Origin: an uncultured Thiocystis sp. | Lineage (GTDB): Bacteria; Pseudomonadota; Gammaproteobacteria; Chromatiales; Chromatiaceae | Assembly (NCBI RefSeq): GCF_903866365.1 | Contig: NZ_CAIPNF010000145.1 | Span: forward strand, 1 to 39,267 | Direction: 5' to 3' | Length of the DNA stretch: 39,267 bases | Shown: positions 8,228 to 17,900 of the stretch, one piece after another | Layout: every line of letters starts with the position of its first letter | Position numbering within the stretch: the first letter of the stretch is position 1 | Notes under the pieces: generated by a model | What the model was told of the DNA's origin: nothing | The model's input: the letters and a program-made list of their open reading frames with translations, nothing else | Databases searched by the model: none | Position numbers and translations under genes: made by a program

Positions 8228-9976
8228 TCAATACTCGAAGTTCCAGTCGAGTCCGACCCAGCCATTCGCGAGCGTCACCCGTCTGGCGGGTTCGGCCAGG
8301 GGCGCGATCGTTCCCAGTGCGACGAGGATCTCGGTCCGCGCGGCGAACCAGCGCGCCAGTTCGTCCTCCCCGTCCAGCGCGATCCGGCGCTCGGCGCGGG
8401 CGGCGAGTTCGAGCAGATCCTGGCGCGCGGCGGCGTCGGGCTGGGCGGCCAGCAGTTCGTCGACAGGCCGGGGCAGCAGCCAGAAGAGCCCGGCATCGGT
8501 CTGATCCAGCGCCTGTCGCGCCACCTGTCGCGTCGCCGGATCCGCCAGCGTGGCGGCGAGCACCAGCGCGCGATCCGGATAGCGGGCGACCAGCCGCTCC
8601 AGAGCCAACCGGGTCAGGGTCCGCAGCCGTCTCCCGCTGGCCGACCCCACACCCGGCGCGGGGAGACCGACGATCAGCAGACGCACCACCCCCAGCCCGG
8701 AACGCGCCAGCAGGTTCGGCACGCCGCGCACGGCGAAACGGTCGAGATCCTTCATGGGCTCGGACAGTTCGTCATAGGGGATGAGCTGCGGATGCTGTTT
8801 GCGGGCGTTGTCGCGCACCGGGGCATGACTCCAGCCATCCAGAAACCGATCGGCGGCCCAACGCCGGTGTTCGATCCGGGCCAGCCGTTCCACCTCCAGC
8901 GGCGCGAAGGCGAAGGCGTCCACCATCTCCTCGGCCACCGCGCGGCAATCCGTGACGGCCAGCTTGGCCCAGAGATGGTCCGCCTGATAGCGGTTGGCCT
9001 GTCGATAGGACGTGGCCAGTCGCGGCCAGGGTTGTCCGGCCGGCTCGTCGCCCGGATCGCGTCCCTGCGCGGCGATGTTGTCGCAATACTGTTCATGGAT
9101 GCTCCGGGCCGCCTCGTCGCCAAGGCCATCGAGCAACACCTGAGGTCGGCAGGCTTCGCGGAGCGACGAGAAGGGGATGATCTGTCCGTCCCAGTCCGCG
9201 ATGTCGCCCCTAGCCTCGTCGTCGCCGATCTCCAGCAGGATCGGCGGCGAGGCGCGTTGCTCGCGGGCGATGGTCTTGGCAAGCGCGCGCGCCACCCGCA
9301 GACCCTCGGTGCCGGGAGCGTCCAGGCAGACCAGGGCGAGGGTGACGGCTGGCGCGTCCGTGAGTGACGGTGACGCGAGCGGCGCAAACCGAATCTCCGC
9401 CACCTGACCGGCTTGGGGATACGCCGCCTGGAAACGCGCACCCGCGCGCTCCGTGTCATCGCAGAGAACGCTGACGCGTGGGCGTGCATCGGCGTAGTGG
9501 ATCAGCCGCAGCGCCTGGACCAGAAAGGCGCTGGCGGAGGGCGTGAAACCCGCGATCAGCAGATGCGGCTCCTGACCGAACGGCGGATCCATGCCGGAAT
9601 GCAGCGGCCAGCGGGTGAGCAGCGCGCGCATGGCGCGATTGTCGATGGCGAAGGTTTCCAGACGCAGCCGTCCGTCACCGTTCAGTTCAGGCAGCGGGGG
9701 CGGCGGGTCAGCCGGGTGCATCAGGATCAGCCGGATGGGTTCGGCGCCGAACCCTCGCCGGGCTTGACCCAGCCGGGCGGCAAACGCGGCGATCAAGCCC
9801 GCCGGGTCGGGTGGATCGGCCAGGATCAAGGTACGGATGCGGGTTGGCTTCAGGGTCGTCAGTTGGTCGGGCGAGACCAGGCGCACCCGTCGCCCATCCG
9901 CACGCAATCCCGCGACGACGCGCGAGGCAAGCGACTCGGAGCCGCAGACATGGATGGGCGATGGACCAAAAAACAT
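8228..9976 (-). CDS. RyR-domain protein with Rossmann-like domains
   Basis: The 582-residue product carries a ryanodine-receptor (RyR) repeat at roughly residues 340-418: IEHRRWAADRFLDGW, RDNARKQHPQLIPYDEL and SEPMKDLDR match the E-H-x-W...GW...R-x-x-x-K-x-HP-x-L-x-PYDELSE pattern. Before it, PIHVCGSESLASRVVAGL (start) and HLLIAGFTPSASAFLVQAL (about residue 140) look like two TrkA-N/Rossmann-type nucleotide-binding folds. After it, LLIVGLPAPG...ATLADPATRQVARQAL...WLLPRP...EILVALG resembles a further SLOG-like fold; this last reading is weak. No membrane segment is evident. The SLOG gene ends 36 bases upstream, suggesting one transcript. RyR domains in bacteria have been linked by comparative genomics to nucleotide-sensing systems. 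The actual role is unknown. Confidence 0.8.
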   Translation of the reverse strand: MFFGPSPIHVCGSESLASRVVAGLRADGRRVRLVSPDQLTTLKPTRIRTLILADPPDPAGLIAAFAARLGQARRGFGAEPIRLILMHPADPPPPLPELNGDGRLRLETFAIDNRAMRALLTRWPLHSGMDPPFGQEPHLLIAGFTPSASAFLVQALRLIHYADARPRVSVLCDDTERAGARFQAAYPQAGQVAEIRFAPLASPSLTDAPAVTLALVCLDAPGTEGLRVARALAKTIAREQRASPPILLEIGDDEARGDIADWDGQIIPFSSLREACRPQVLLDGLGDEAARSIHEQYCDNIAAQGRDPGDEPAGQPWPRLATSYRQANRYQADHLWAKLAVTDCRAVAEEMVDAFAFAPLEVERLARIEHRRWAADRFLDGWSHAPVRDNARKQHPQLIPYDELSEPMKDLDRFAVRGVPNLLARSGLGVVRLLIVGLPAPGVGSASGRRLRTLTRLALERLVARYPDRALVLAATLADPATRQVARQALDQTDAGLFWLLPRPVDELLAAQPDAAARQDLLELAARAERRIALDGEDELARWFAARTEILVALGTIAPLAEPARRVTLANGWVGLDWNFEY

Positions 9977-10012
9977 GGAGGCACTCAGGTCATTTCCAGG
10001 GCCGCATCGTCA

Positions 10013-10891
10013 TCACGCCTTCCCGACCCCCGTCGACGCGAACCTCTGGGCCAGGATGTCGACCACGGGGGCGACGGCATCCGCCATCTCCACCACCCGC
10101 ATCAAGGCGCGCTCGCGCACGCCCAGCGGAATCTCCGCCATCTCCCGGCCGTGACGCCACCACTCGGTCAGCAGCTCGGCCGTGCCGCCGGTGCCGGCCA
10201 GGACGATCAGGCACCGACCCGACTGCAAGGCTAGCGCCACGTCGAGCCGGGTGACGCGCCCGCCGGCGGCGACCAGGGTCAGCGCAGGGCAATCGCCGGC
10301 AAGCTGGGTCGCGACAGCGCCGATCCAGGCCGATTCGTCGCCCCAGCGATCGCCCGGCGTCAGGAGAAAATGCGAGTGGTTCGGATCAAGCCGCGCACCC
10401 TCGCCGGACGCCCGCCCCCCGAGCCGAGCGATGTCCCCCCACTGTCCCTCCCCGCTCAGAACGCGGATTGCGGCACGCGACGGCCGCGTTTCCAGCGCCA
10501 CCGTGCCGCGGGCCGCGACCCCGAGCAGCGGAAAGCGCGCGCCGGTCCGATGGCGCGCCTGACCCATCAAGGCCATGACTCCAAAGGCGGTGCCGCCATC
10601 GACGACCGTGACGCCCAGCGCATCCAGCCGTGGCGCCAGTCGCTCGAACAGGCTGAGCAAGTCATCCGCCACCGCCGGATCGAGATTCGCGGCCCCGCCG
10701 ATCAGCACCAGCACCGGCCGTGATCCGGACAGCCCCAGCGCGTCGAGCGCGCCGGCAAGGGCGGTCGCGGCTCCGGAGGGCGCCTGCCCGGTGCCTTCCG
10801 GCGTCATCTCGCCGAGATCCAGCGACCCGCTCCCGTGGGCGTGGATCGGTAAGCACGACCGCAGGGACGCGAAGACATCACTCGGACTCAT
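10013..10891 (-). CDS. TRPM-type SLOG (LSDAT) nucleotide-sensor protein
   Basis: The 292-residue product has the hallmarks of the SLOG superfamily in its TRPM-like (LSDAT) branch: PVLVLIGGAANLD near the start, VVDGGTAFGVMALMGQ, LDPNHSHFLLTPG followed by WGDES, and LIVLAGTGGTAELL. In TRPM channels the related domain binds ADP-ribose-type nucleotides, and the bacterial versions are proposed nucleotide sensors or processors. I chose ATG 10891 because it overlaps the OsmC stop by 14 bases, which suggests coupling. A longer frame to 11023 would add 44 arginine/serine-rich residues that are a shadow of OsmC. The partner RyR gene follows 36 bases downstream. Soluble and cytoplasmic by appearance. 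Confidence 0.8.
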   Translation of the reverse strand: MSPSDVFASLRSCLPIHAHGSGSLDLGEMTPEGTGQAPSGAATALAGALDALGLSGSRPVLVLIGGAANLDPAVADDLLSLFERLAPRLDALGVTVVDGGTAFGVMALMGQARHRTGARFPLLGVAARGTVALETRPSRAAIRVLSGEGQWGDIARLGGRASGEGARLDPNHSHFLLTPGDRWGDESAWIGAVATQLAGDCPALTLVAAGGRVTRLDVALALQSGRCLIVLAGTGGTAELLTEWWRHGREMAEIPLGVRERALMRVVEMADAVAPVVDILAQRFASTGVGKA

Positions 10892-11339
10892 GCAGGATCG
10901 TGCCCTGCTCGTCGAGCAGCGTGACGCGCATCGGGATGCCCTGGCGGATGCTCGCCGACACCACGCAGAAATCCTCGAACAAGGTCTTGCAGCGGGCGAA
11001 ACGGGGCGACTGCGTGACGACATCGGCCAGGATCAGCCGGACCTCAAGACCGCCGATGCGCTGACGTTTCTTCTCGTTGCGGATCATGATGCAGTCAACC
11101 TCGGTACGCAGACAGTGCTCTGGCGGCTCTTCCTTGAAGACGCAATAGAGCAGGCTCGCGCTCAGACAGTTGGCGGCGGCGGCGGCCAGCAGGCGCGAGG
11201 CGTTCGGCCCCTGCTGCTCGCCGAGCGGCGGGGGTTCGTCCATCAGCAGATCGGGCGCGCGCTTCCAGTCGAACGCGACATTGATCTGAAAACCTTCGCG
11301 TTGCTCAAGATGGATGGTGAAACGGCCTTCTTCGGACAT
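10878..11339 (-). CDS. OsmC-family peroxiredoxin-like protein
   Basis: The 153-residue product fits the OsmC/Ohr superfamily, thiol-dependent peroxide-reducing proteins of the cytoplasm. The two reactive cysteines lie in NCLSASLLYCVF (about residue 70) and in FEDFCVVSASI (about 125). The second matches the usual F-x-x-x-C-x-V-x-x-S/T context. The start at 11339 follows a good ribosome site (gaggaaagagc). The longer frame to 11477 adds basic sequence lacking any family match. The first 97 bases overlap the 3' end of the upstream cyclotransferase frame, and the stop overlaps the SLOG start. The substrate is unknown, and it could be a YhfA-like member. Confidence 0.85.
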   Translation of the reverse strand: MSEEGRFTIHLEQREGFQINVAFDWKRAPDLLMDEPPPLGEQQGPNASRLLAAAAANCLSASLLYCVFKEEPPEHCLRTEVDCIMIRNEKKRQRIGGLEVRLILADVVTQSPRFARCKTLFEDFCVVSASIRQGIPMRVTLLDEQGTILHESE

Positions 11340-11809
11340 GCTCTTTCCTCGATCTCGGTGGTTATCGCGTCTGAACCTGTGGATGATGACGACCGTCGGT
11401 GACGGGTCTTGGGATCCCTGAGACAACGCACGCCGGCGGCCCGCAAAGACTGCGGATCCGCAGCGAGGGCACGCCAATCGCCGCCGACGATGATCGGCCG
11501 GTCGCGCAGCCGGCCGCGATAGACATAGATCCAGGCGCGACCATAGGGCGTTGCGATCCGGTGTCGATCATAGAGGATCGGATAGTCCTCCAGCCGGTCG
11601 AGTTGGCGCAAACCGGCGCCATCCAGGGCATAGACCTCGCCGAGGATCGCGGTCGCCCCGCCACGGGCCGCGCCCGGATAGGCGCCGATGCGATACAGTG
11701 TAAAGCAGGGCGCGGTGCGATGCGGCCCCAGCCACTCCGCGCCGTTCAGCAAGCGATGGTTAACTTCCCCGCGCAACAGGGTGCCATAAACAAATACACG
11801 ATGACGCAT
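11243..11809 (-). CDS. Gamma-glutamylcyclotransferase-like protein (YtfP type)
   Basis: The N-terminal 120 or so residues match the GGCT-like/YtfP fold: HRVFVYGTLLRGEVNH (the YGTL/YGSL nucleotide-like loop), AYPGAARGGATAILGEVYAL, LDRLEDYP with the catalytic-type Glu, and TPYGRAWIYVYRG. Such enzymes release 5-oxoproline from gamma-glutamyl compounds or resolve related adducts. Typical members are 110-150 residues. This frame continues to 189 because it runs 97 bases into the OsmC gene; the last 70 residues look unlike any domain and are probably translation past a lost stop. I started at ATG 11809 because the motif begins right after it. It is first in the run leading to the SLOG-RyR pair. Confidence 0.8.
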   Translation of the reverse strand: MRHRVFVYGTLLRGEVNHRLLNGAEWLGPHRTAPCFTLYRIGAYPGAARGGATAILGEVYALDGAGLRQLDRLEDYPILYDRHRIATPYGRAWIYVYRGRLRDRPIIVGGDWRALAADPQSLRAAGVRCLRDPKTRHRRSSSSTGSDAITTEIEERACPKKAVSPSILSNAKVFRSMSRSTGSARPIC

Positions 11810-12031
11810 GGCGGCGGTCTCAGGATGCGAGCGGGGCGACCGGCAACTGGGTTTGCGTGTCCATGAAAGTGTTCCCGCGGGGATATCGGTTGAAAGACGC
11901 AAACTATACCATTCAGGTCAATCGCCTCTAAACCGCATCGACGCCGACGGCCCTGGGCGAATCCCATCTGGCCGATCCCGCGCGACGACACGCAGCGCGA
12001 TGGACGCGACTTAACAGCCTTGGACAACACG

Positions 12032-13078
12032 ATGACAGAAGACAACCTGTGGCGCCTCCTCCGACCGCTGGCATTCCGGCTGGATCCGGAGCTGGCGCAC
12101 AATCTGACCCTGGGCCTGCTGTCGCGCTGGTCGACGCTGTTCGCGGGCAAACTGGATGACAGCGACATTGCCCGCGCCCCGGCCCTGGCCGTCGAGGCGC
12201 TGGGACTGCGCTTTCCCAACCCGATCGGGCTGGCCGCCGGATTGGACAAGAACGCCCAAGCGGTGCCGGCCTGGCAGGCGCTGGGCTTCGGTTTCGTCGA
12301 GGTGGGCACGGTCACGGCCCTGCCCCAGCCCGGCAACCCTCGGCCACGGCTGTTTCGCTTGCCGCGGGATGGCGCGATCGTGAACCGGATGGGCTTCAAT
12401 AACGAAGGCGCGGAGGCCATCGGGCGGCGGCTGGAACGTCTGCGCGCGCGCGATCTGCTTCAGGTGCCGCTCGGCGTGAATCTCGGCAAGTCCAAGGTGA
12501 CGCCGCCGGAACAGGCCGCCGACGATTATCGCCGCAGTTTCGAGCGGCTCGGCGAATTGGCCGATTATGTGGTGGTGAACATTTCGAGCCCGAACACGCC
12601 GGGTCTGCGCGATCTGCAACGGGTCGAGGAGGTCGAGCGGATCGTCGCGGCGATCCAGGGGCCGAATCAGCGCCTGTCCCACCCGCGCCCGCTCTTGGTC
12701 AAGCTGGCGCCAGACCTGGCCGATACGGACGCCATCGACTGCGCCCGCGCCGCGCTCGGGGCGGGCTGCGCCGGACTGGTTCTGACCAATACCACCATCC
12801 GCTTCGCGGGTCTCGCGAGCGCGACCGAGGGACTCAGCGGCGGACTGTCCGGCCAGCCGCTGCTGGCGCGCAGTACCGAACTGCTGGGCCGGGTCCGCGC
12901 GGCGCTCGGCCCGGAGCCGGTGCTGATCGGTGTCGGCGGCGTCATGGATCCCGCCGGGGCGGCGGCGAAGCTGGCCGCCGGCGCCAATCTGATTCAGGTC
13001 TATACCGGGCTGATCTACCGTGGGCCGGGGTTCGCCCGGCAATTGCTGCGCACGTTGGGCGGCAGTCAATCGCGATGA
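12032..13078 (+). CDS. pyrD: Dihydroorotate dehydrogenase (quinone), class 2
   Basis: This enzyme oxidises dihydroorotate to orotate in pyrimidine synthesis and passes electrons to membrane quinone. The 348-residue product has the class 2 N-terminal amphipathic segment (LWRLLRPLAFRLDPELAHNL). FMN and substrate motifs follow: GLAAGLDKNAQAV, EVGTVT, NRMGFNNEGAE, GVNLGKSK, VNISSPNTPGLRDLQ with the catalytic serine, LVLTNTT, and GVGGVMDPAGA with IQVYTGLIYRGP near the end. I preferred ATG 12032 over an in-frame TTG at 12020. The gene is divergent from the cyclotransferase gene; the 222-base gap between them should hold both promoters, but I see no clear box. Confidence 0.96.
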   Translation: MTEDNLWRLLRPLAFRLDPELAHNLTLGLLSRWSTLFAGKLDDSDIARAPALAVEALGLRFPNPIGLAAGLDKNAQAVPAWQALGFGFVEVGTVTALPQPGNPRPRLFRLPRDGAIVNRMGFNNEGAEAIGRRLERLRARDLLQVPLGVNLGKSKVTPPEQAADDYRRSFERLGELADYVVVNISSPNTPGLRDLQRVEEVERIVAAIQGPNQRLSHPRPLLVKLAPDLADTDAIDCARAALGAGCAGLVLTNTTIRFAGLASATEGLSGGLSGQPLLARSTELLGRVRAALGPEPVLIGVGGVMDPAGAAAKLAAGANLIQVYTGLIYRGPGFARQLLRTLGGSQSR

Positions 13079-13242
13079 TGACGAGACGGCGCGGATCGCC
13101 GTTCGATTCAAATACCGGGTATTCCGATCGCGTGTCCGCTGTTGCGGGCATCCCGGTTTGCCAGTCCCGATCCCGGACGCGGTCCGATGCCATGGAAGCG
13201 CCATGCTATGCTGAATCCATCCCGCCATCCGCGAGGTGTCCG

Positions 13243-14817
13243 ATGCGCTTCTTCAATACCGAAGGTCCGAACCGACCCCAGGATCACTACAGCCTGCCGC
13301 CGCTGTCGCGCTGGGATCTGGAGGAGATCCTGGCCCTGATCGATCAGAAGAAATACTTTCTGCTCCACGCCCCGCGCCAGACCGGCAAGACGACTTGCCT
13401 GCTGGCGCTGATGGCGCAGCTCAACCGGGAGGGGCGCTACCGGGCGGTCTATGCCAATCTGGAAGTGGCGCAGCCCTATCGAGAGCAGGTGGACAAGGCC
13501 ATGCGGGCGGTGGTGGAGCAAATCTCGCGCGGCGCCCGCGATCAGCTCAATGACCAGGACGCGGCGGACTTGGGTCGGGAGATCGTCCAGACTTCGGGCG
13601 GCGGCACGGCCGTGAACGAGTTTCTCACCCGCTGGTGTGCCGGCTCGAACCAGCCGCTGGTCCTGCTGCTCGACGAAGTCGACGCCCTCATCGGCGACAC
13701 CCTGATCTCGCTGCTGCGCCAACTGCGCGCCGGCTACCCGCAGCGCCCGGACGCCTTTCCGCAGACCGTCATCCTTTGCGGCGTGCGCGACCTGCGCGAC
13801 TACCGCATCCACGCCAGCTCCGAGCACGAACCCATCACCGGCGGCAGCGCCTTCAACATCAAGGCCGAATCGCTGCGCCTCGGTGACTTCAACGCCGATG
13901 AGGTCCGGACGCTGCTGCTGGAGCACACCCAGGAGACCGGCCAGCCCTTCACCCCGGAGGCGCTCGATCAGGTGTGGACCCTGACCCAGGGTCAGCCCTG
14001 GCTGGTCAACGCACTCGCCTACCGCGCCTGCTTCAAGCGGCGCGAGGGCCGCGACCGCACCCAGCCGATCGCCCTGGAGCAGATCGACCGGGCCAAGGAA
14101 GACATGATCCTCGAGCGCGTTACCCATCTTGACCAACTGGCGCACAAGCTCCAGGAACCCCGGGTACGGCGGGTGATCGAGCCGATGCTCGCCGGGACGA
14201 ACCTCAGTGAGGTGCCCGAGGACGACATCCAGTATCTGCTCGACCTGGGCCTCTGCCGTCAGATCTCCGGTCACGGCCTGATCATCGCCAATCCCATCTA
14301 CCGCGAAGTGTTGCCGCGCGCGCTCGCCTTCACGCCGCAAGCCTCGCTCCCCGCGATCAGCCCCAGTTGGCTCGCCCCGGACGGATCGCTCGACCCCGAG
14401 CGCCTGCTCAAAGCTTTCCTCGCCTTCTGGCGCCAGCACGGCGAGCCCCTGCTCAAAAGCGCCCCCTACCACGAAATCGCCCCGCACCTGGTGCTGATGG
14501 CCTTCCTGCATCGCGTCACCAACGGCAGCGGCACCCTGGAGCGCGAATACGCCATTGGGTCCGGGCGCATGGATCTCTGTCTGCGTTATGGCGCGGTCAC
14601 ACTCGCCATGGAGCTGAAGGTCTGGCGCGACGGACGTCCCGATCCCCTGAGCGAGGGACTCGTGCAACTGGATGGCTATCTCGCCGGCCTGGGGCTGGAC
14701 CGGGGCTGGCTCATCGTCTTCGACCGCCGATCAGGCCAGCCGCCAATCGAGGAACGCACCGCCAGCGCCATCCAGCACAGCCCGGCGGGGCGGAGTATCA
14801 TTCTGGTGCGTGCCTGA
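13243..14817 (+). CDS. AAA-like ATPase with C-terminal PD-(D/E)XK nuclease-like domain
   Basis: The 524-residue product starts MRFFNTEGPNRPQDHYSLPP. It carries a Walker A motif (APRQTGKTT, residues 43-51) and a Walker B motif (LVLLLDEVD, about 140-148), followed by a winged-helix-like stretch (YLLDLGLCRQ...HGLIIANPIYREVLP). A C-terminal segment has GRMDLCL, then AMELKVWRDGRPDP and GYLAGLGLDRGWLIVFDRR. The D...ExK spacing suggests a PD-(D/E)XK nuclease fold, a pairing seen in defence- or mobility-related ATPases of many gammaproteobacteria. ATG 13243 is preceded by gaggtg; the longer frame from 13075 lacks family character. A decayed paralogue lies at 3179-3863 on the opposite strand. Function unproven. 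Confidence 0.8.
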   Translation: MRFFNTEGPNRPQDHYSLPPLSRWDLEEILALIDQKKYFLLHAPRQTGKTTCLLALMAQLNREGRYRAVYANLEVAQPYREQVDKAMRAVVEQISRGARDQLNDQDAADLGREIVQTSGGGTAVNEFLTRWCAGSNQPLVLLLDEVDALIGDTLISLLRQLRAGYPQRPDAFPQTVILCGVRDLRDYRIHASSEHEPITGGSAFNIKAESLRLGDFNADEVRTLLLEHTQETGQPFTPEALDQVWTLTQGQPWLVNALAYRACFKRREGRDRTQPIALEQIDRAKEDMILERVTHLDQLAHKLQEPRVRRVIEPMLAGTNLSEVPEDDIQYLLDLGLCRQISGHGLIIANPIYREVLPRALAFTPQASLPAISPSWLAPDGSLDPERLLKAFLAFWRQHGEPLLKSAPYHEIAPHLVLMAFLHRVTNGSGTLEREYAIGSGRMDLCLRYGAVTLAMELKVWRDGRPDPLSEGLVQLDGYLAGLGLDRGWLIVFDRRSGQPPIEERTASAIQHSPAGRSIILVRA

Positions 14818-14911
14818 GGGCATCGGGGTAACGAGGACGCGGCGCTGAACGCCGTCCATTGATGACCTCACGGTGACGAGGCGGTTTTTCGAGGCGATTT
14901 GAGTCCATCGC

Positions 14912-17900
14912 CTAGAACAAGGCTGCGGCGAGATCCGCAGCCGGCATGGGCCGGCTGAACAGATATCCCTGACCCTCGATGCAACCTTCTTGCAGCAGGA
15001 AGTCCACTTGCGCCTGGGTCTCGATGCCCTCGGCGAGCGTCTCCAGACCCAGGCTGCGGCCGAGCGCGAGGATCGCCCGCACGATGGCGTCGTCGTTGGC
15101 ATCCTGCGTGAGCTTCTCGACAAAGGAACGGTCGATTTTCAGACGGTGCAGCGGCAGACGCTTCAGATAGGCGAGCGATGAATAGCCCGTGCCGAAGTCG
15201 TCAACCGCCAGAGTGACGCCCAACCCACGCAAGGCCGACAAGGTTTTGATGGCCACCTCGGCGTTGCGCATGATCATGGACTCGGTAACCTCCAGTTCGA
15301 GGCGCTCTGGCGCGACCCCGGTCCGTTGCAGGATCTCCCGAATCTCGCCCACCAGATCGGCGCGCTCCAGTTCCCGCACCGAGAGATTCACGGCCAATCG
15401 CGGCACATGGAAGCCGGCTCGCTCCCAAACGATCAGCTGCCGGCAGCTTTCTTCAAGCACCCAGGCGCCCAGCCGATCGATGAGTCCGATGTCCTCGGCG
15501 ACCGGAATGAACTGGTTGGGCGGAATCAGGCCCAGCGTGGGATGTTGCCAGCGACACAGCGCCTCGACCCCGCGCAGTTGCCCATCGGCGAGCGCCAGTT
15601 GCGGGTGATAATGCAGAATGAATTCATCGCGCAGCAGCGCGCCGTGCAGATCGTGCTCCAGACGCAAACGCTCGGCGGCGCCCTCGGTCATGACGGACTC
15701 GAAGAAACTGAACCCGTTGCGCCCGCCATTCTTGGCCTGATACATGGCGATATCGGCATGGCGCACCAGGATATCGATCTCCTCCCCGTCCCGAGGATAG
15801 ATGCTGATCCCCATGCTGGCGGTGATAAACAGTTCATGCCCTTCCACGTTAAACGGCTGACTGAAGGCCGTCATCAGCCGTTCCGCGAAATTGGCGGCGA
15901 AACGCGCGGCCGGGATGTCTTCCAGGATGATGACGAACTCATCGCCGCCCAGACGGGCGATCGTGTCGGCCGCCCGCACCTGTTTCGACAGGGTCTCGGC
16001 CACCTGTTTCAGCAGTCCGTCGCCGATCGAATGGCCGAGGGTGTCGTTGACGATCTTGAAACGATCCAGATCCAGAAACAGCAGTCCAACCAAACGCTGA
16101 TGTCGCGCGGCGCGCTGCAGACACTGTTCCAGACGCGCCTGAAACAGACTGCGATTGGGCAGGCCGGTCAGCGGATCGTGATGGGCCAAATACTCCAGCT
16201 TCTCTTCGGATCGCTTGAGGTGGCTGATATCGCGGAACACGCCGACGTAATGGGTCAGTTCGCCATTGCCGTCCACCACGGCGCTGATGGTCATGAGTTC
16301 CGGGTAGATCTGGCCATTTTTGTGACGATTCCAGAGTTCGCCACGCCACTGACCGGAGCGGTTCAGTTCGGCCCACATCGCCTGATAGAACTCGGCATCG
16401 TGACGCCCCGAGTTGAGGATGCGCGGCGTCGCGCCCAGCACCTCCTCCTCGGCGTAGCCGGTGATCTCGGCAAAGGCCCGATTGACGGCCAGGATGCGCT
16501 CCTCGGGATCCGTGATGACCACGCCCTCGGCGGTATTCTCGAACACCCGCGCCGCCTGACGCAGCGATTTATCGGCGTCCATGCGGGCGGTGATGTCCTG
16601 GATCGTCCCCAGGAGCTTGGTGGCCACGCCGTGGTCCATCAACGGCTCGCAGGAGACCTGCACCCAGAGCGGCCGTTCGCTGACCGTGACGAGCCTGGCC
16701 TGGATATCGAATGGCTCGCCCAGCGAGACCGCCAGGTCCATGACCTTCTGCAGCTTGACGCGATCGCTGGGATGGAAAAACGTCATCCCGCTTTCGAAGG
16801 AGGGCTCCGCGCCCGGATCGACCTCGAAGATCTCATAGGTAACGCTGGTCCAGCGCATGGCGTTCGTCACGGGATCCAGTTCCCAGCCGCCGACTTTGGC
16901 CATGCGGCCGGTGGCGTTGAGGAAATCCTCGCTGCGTCGCAGCGCCTCCTCGAAGCGTTTGCGTTGGGTGATGTCGCGATTGACGCCGCGCCGCCCCAGA
17001 AAGCGTCCGTCGTCCGTGACGACCGGGTTGCAGATGTGCTCGATCCAGCGCTCTTGACCGTCGCGAGCGAAAATCCGGAATTCCACGCTGCCCACATGCT
17101 CGACCGTGCTCGACGCCAGCTCCCGACAATGGCTGACCCAGAGCGCCCGATCCGCCGGATGGATCAGGTGTTCCAGGAGATCGGGATCGTCGACAAAGGC
17201 CTCGGCGGGATAACCGGTGAGCTTGAGGCAGGCCGGCGAGACATAACGATACTGACCGTCAGGACCGAGCCAGTACTCCCAATCCGGACTGTATTGGGCC
17301 AGCACCCGATAGCGCTCGCGGCTCTCGCGCAGGCGCGCCTCATCGTCATGCCGGTCGAGAAAAACGGCGACGTGGGTCGCCACGGCATCGAGCAGCGACC
17401 GCTCCTCGGGCAGAAAGATCTCATGCTCCTCGCCATCGTCATCGTCATGGGGTTGCGCGCGATAGACGACCGTGAGCTCCCCCTGTCGGCCGTCGACCAG
17501 GGAAATCCGCGCGGTCAAGAACCAGTCGGTCACCGCGAACCCGGCGGTCTCGACGCTGACGTGGGGCAGACACAACCGAGCCTCGGCCAGGTCCGCGAAC
17601 CGCCAGGCGGCGGGCAGGCGCTCGACCACTTGCCGGATGACCTGCTCCACGGGGGCCTCGGCCCGGCTGGTCGCGGCCAGCACGTCATGGAGACAGGCGA
17701 GTTCCTTGAGCCGCTCCTTCAACTCGGCTTCGCTGCGAAACAGACGCTCGCCGGTCTCGAACAGATCCCGGCGTTGCTGAACCGCCTCGGTGCGGTCGAT
17801 CACCGCGCAGACGAACTGCGGCGCCTCGTCATCGGTCTTGGGCAAGGGGGCGAAATGGAGATCGCCGATGAACTCGCCCGCGTCGCCGCCGCGAAACCGG

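Noticed and set aside
14818-14911. Possible terminator between the convergent ATPase and GGDEF-EAL genes
   Set aside because: The ggacggcg/cgccgcgtcc stem has a bulge and no T run on either strand.
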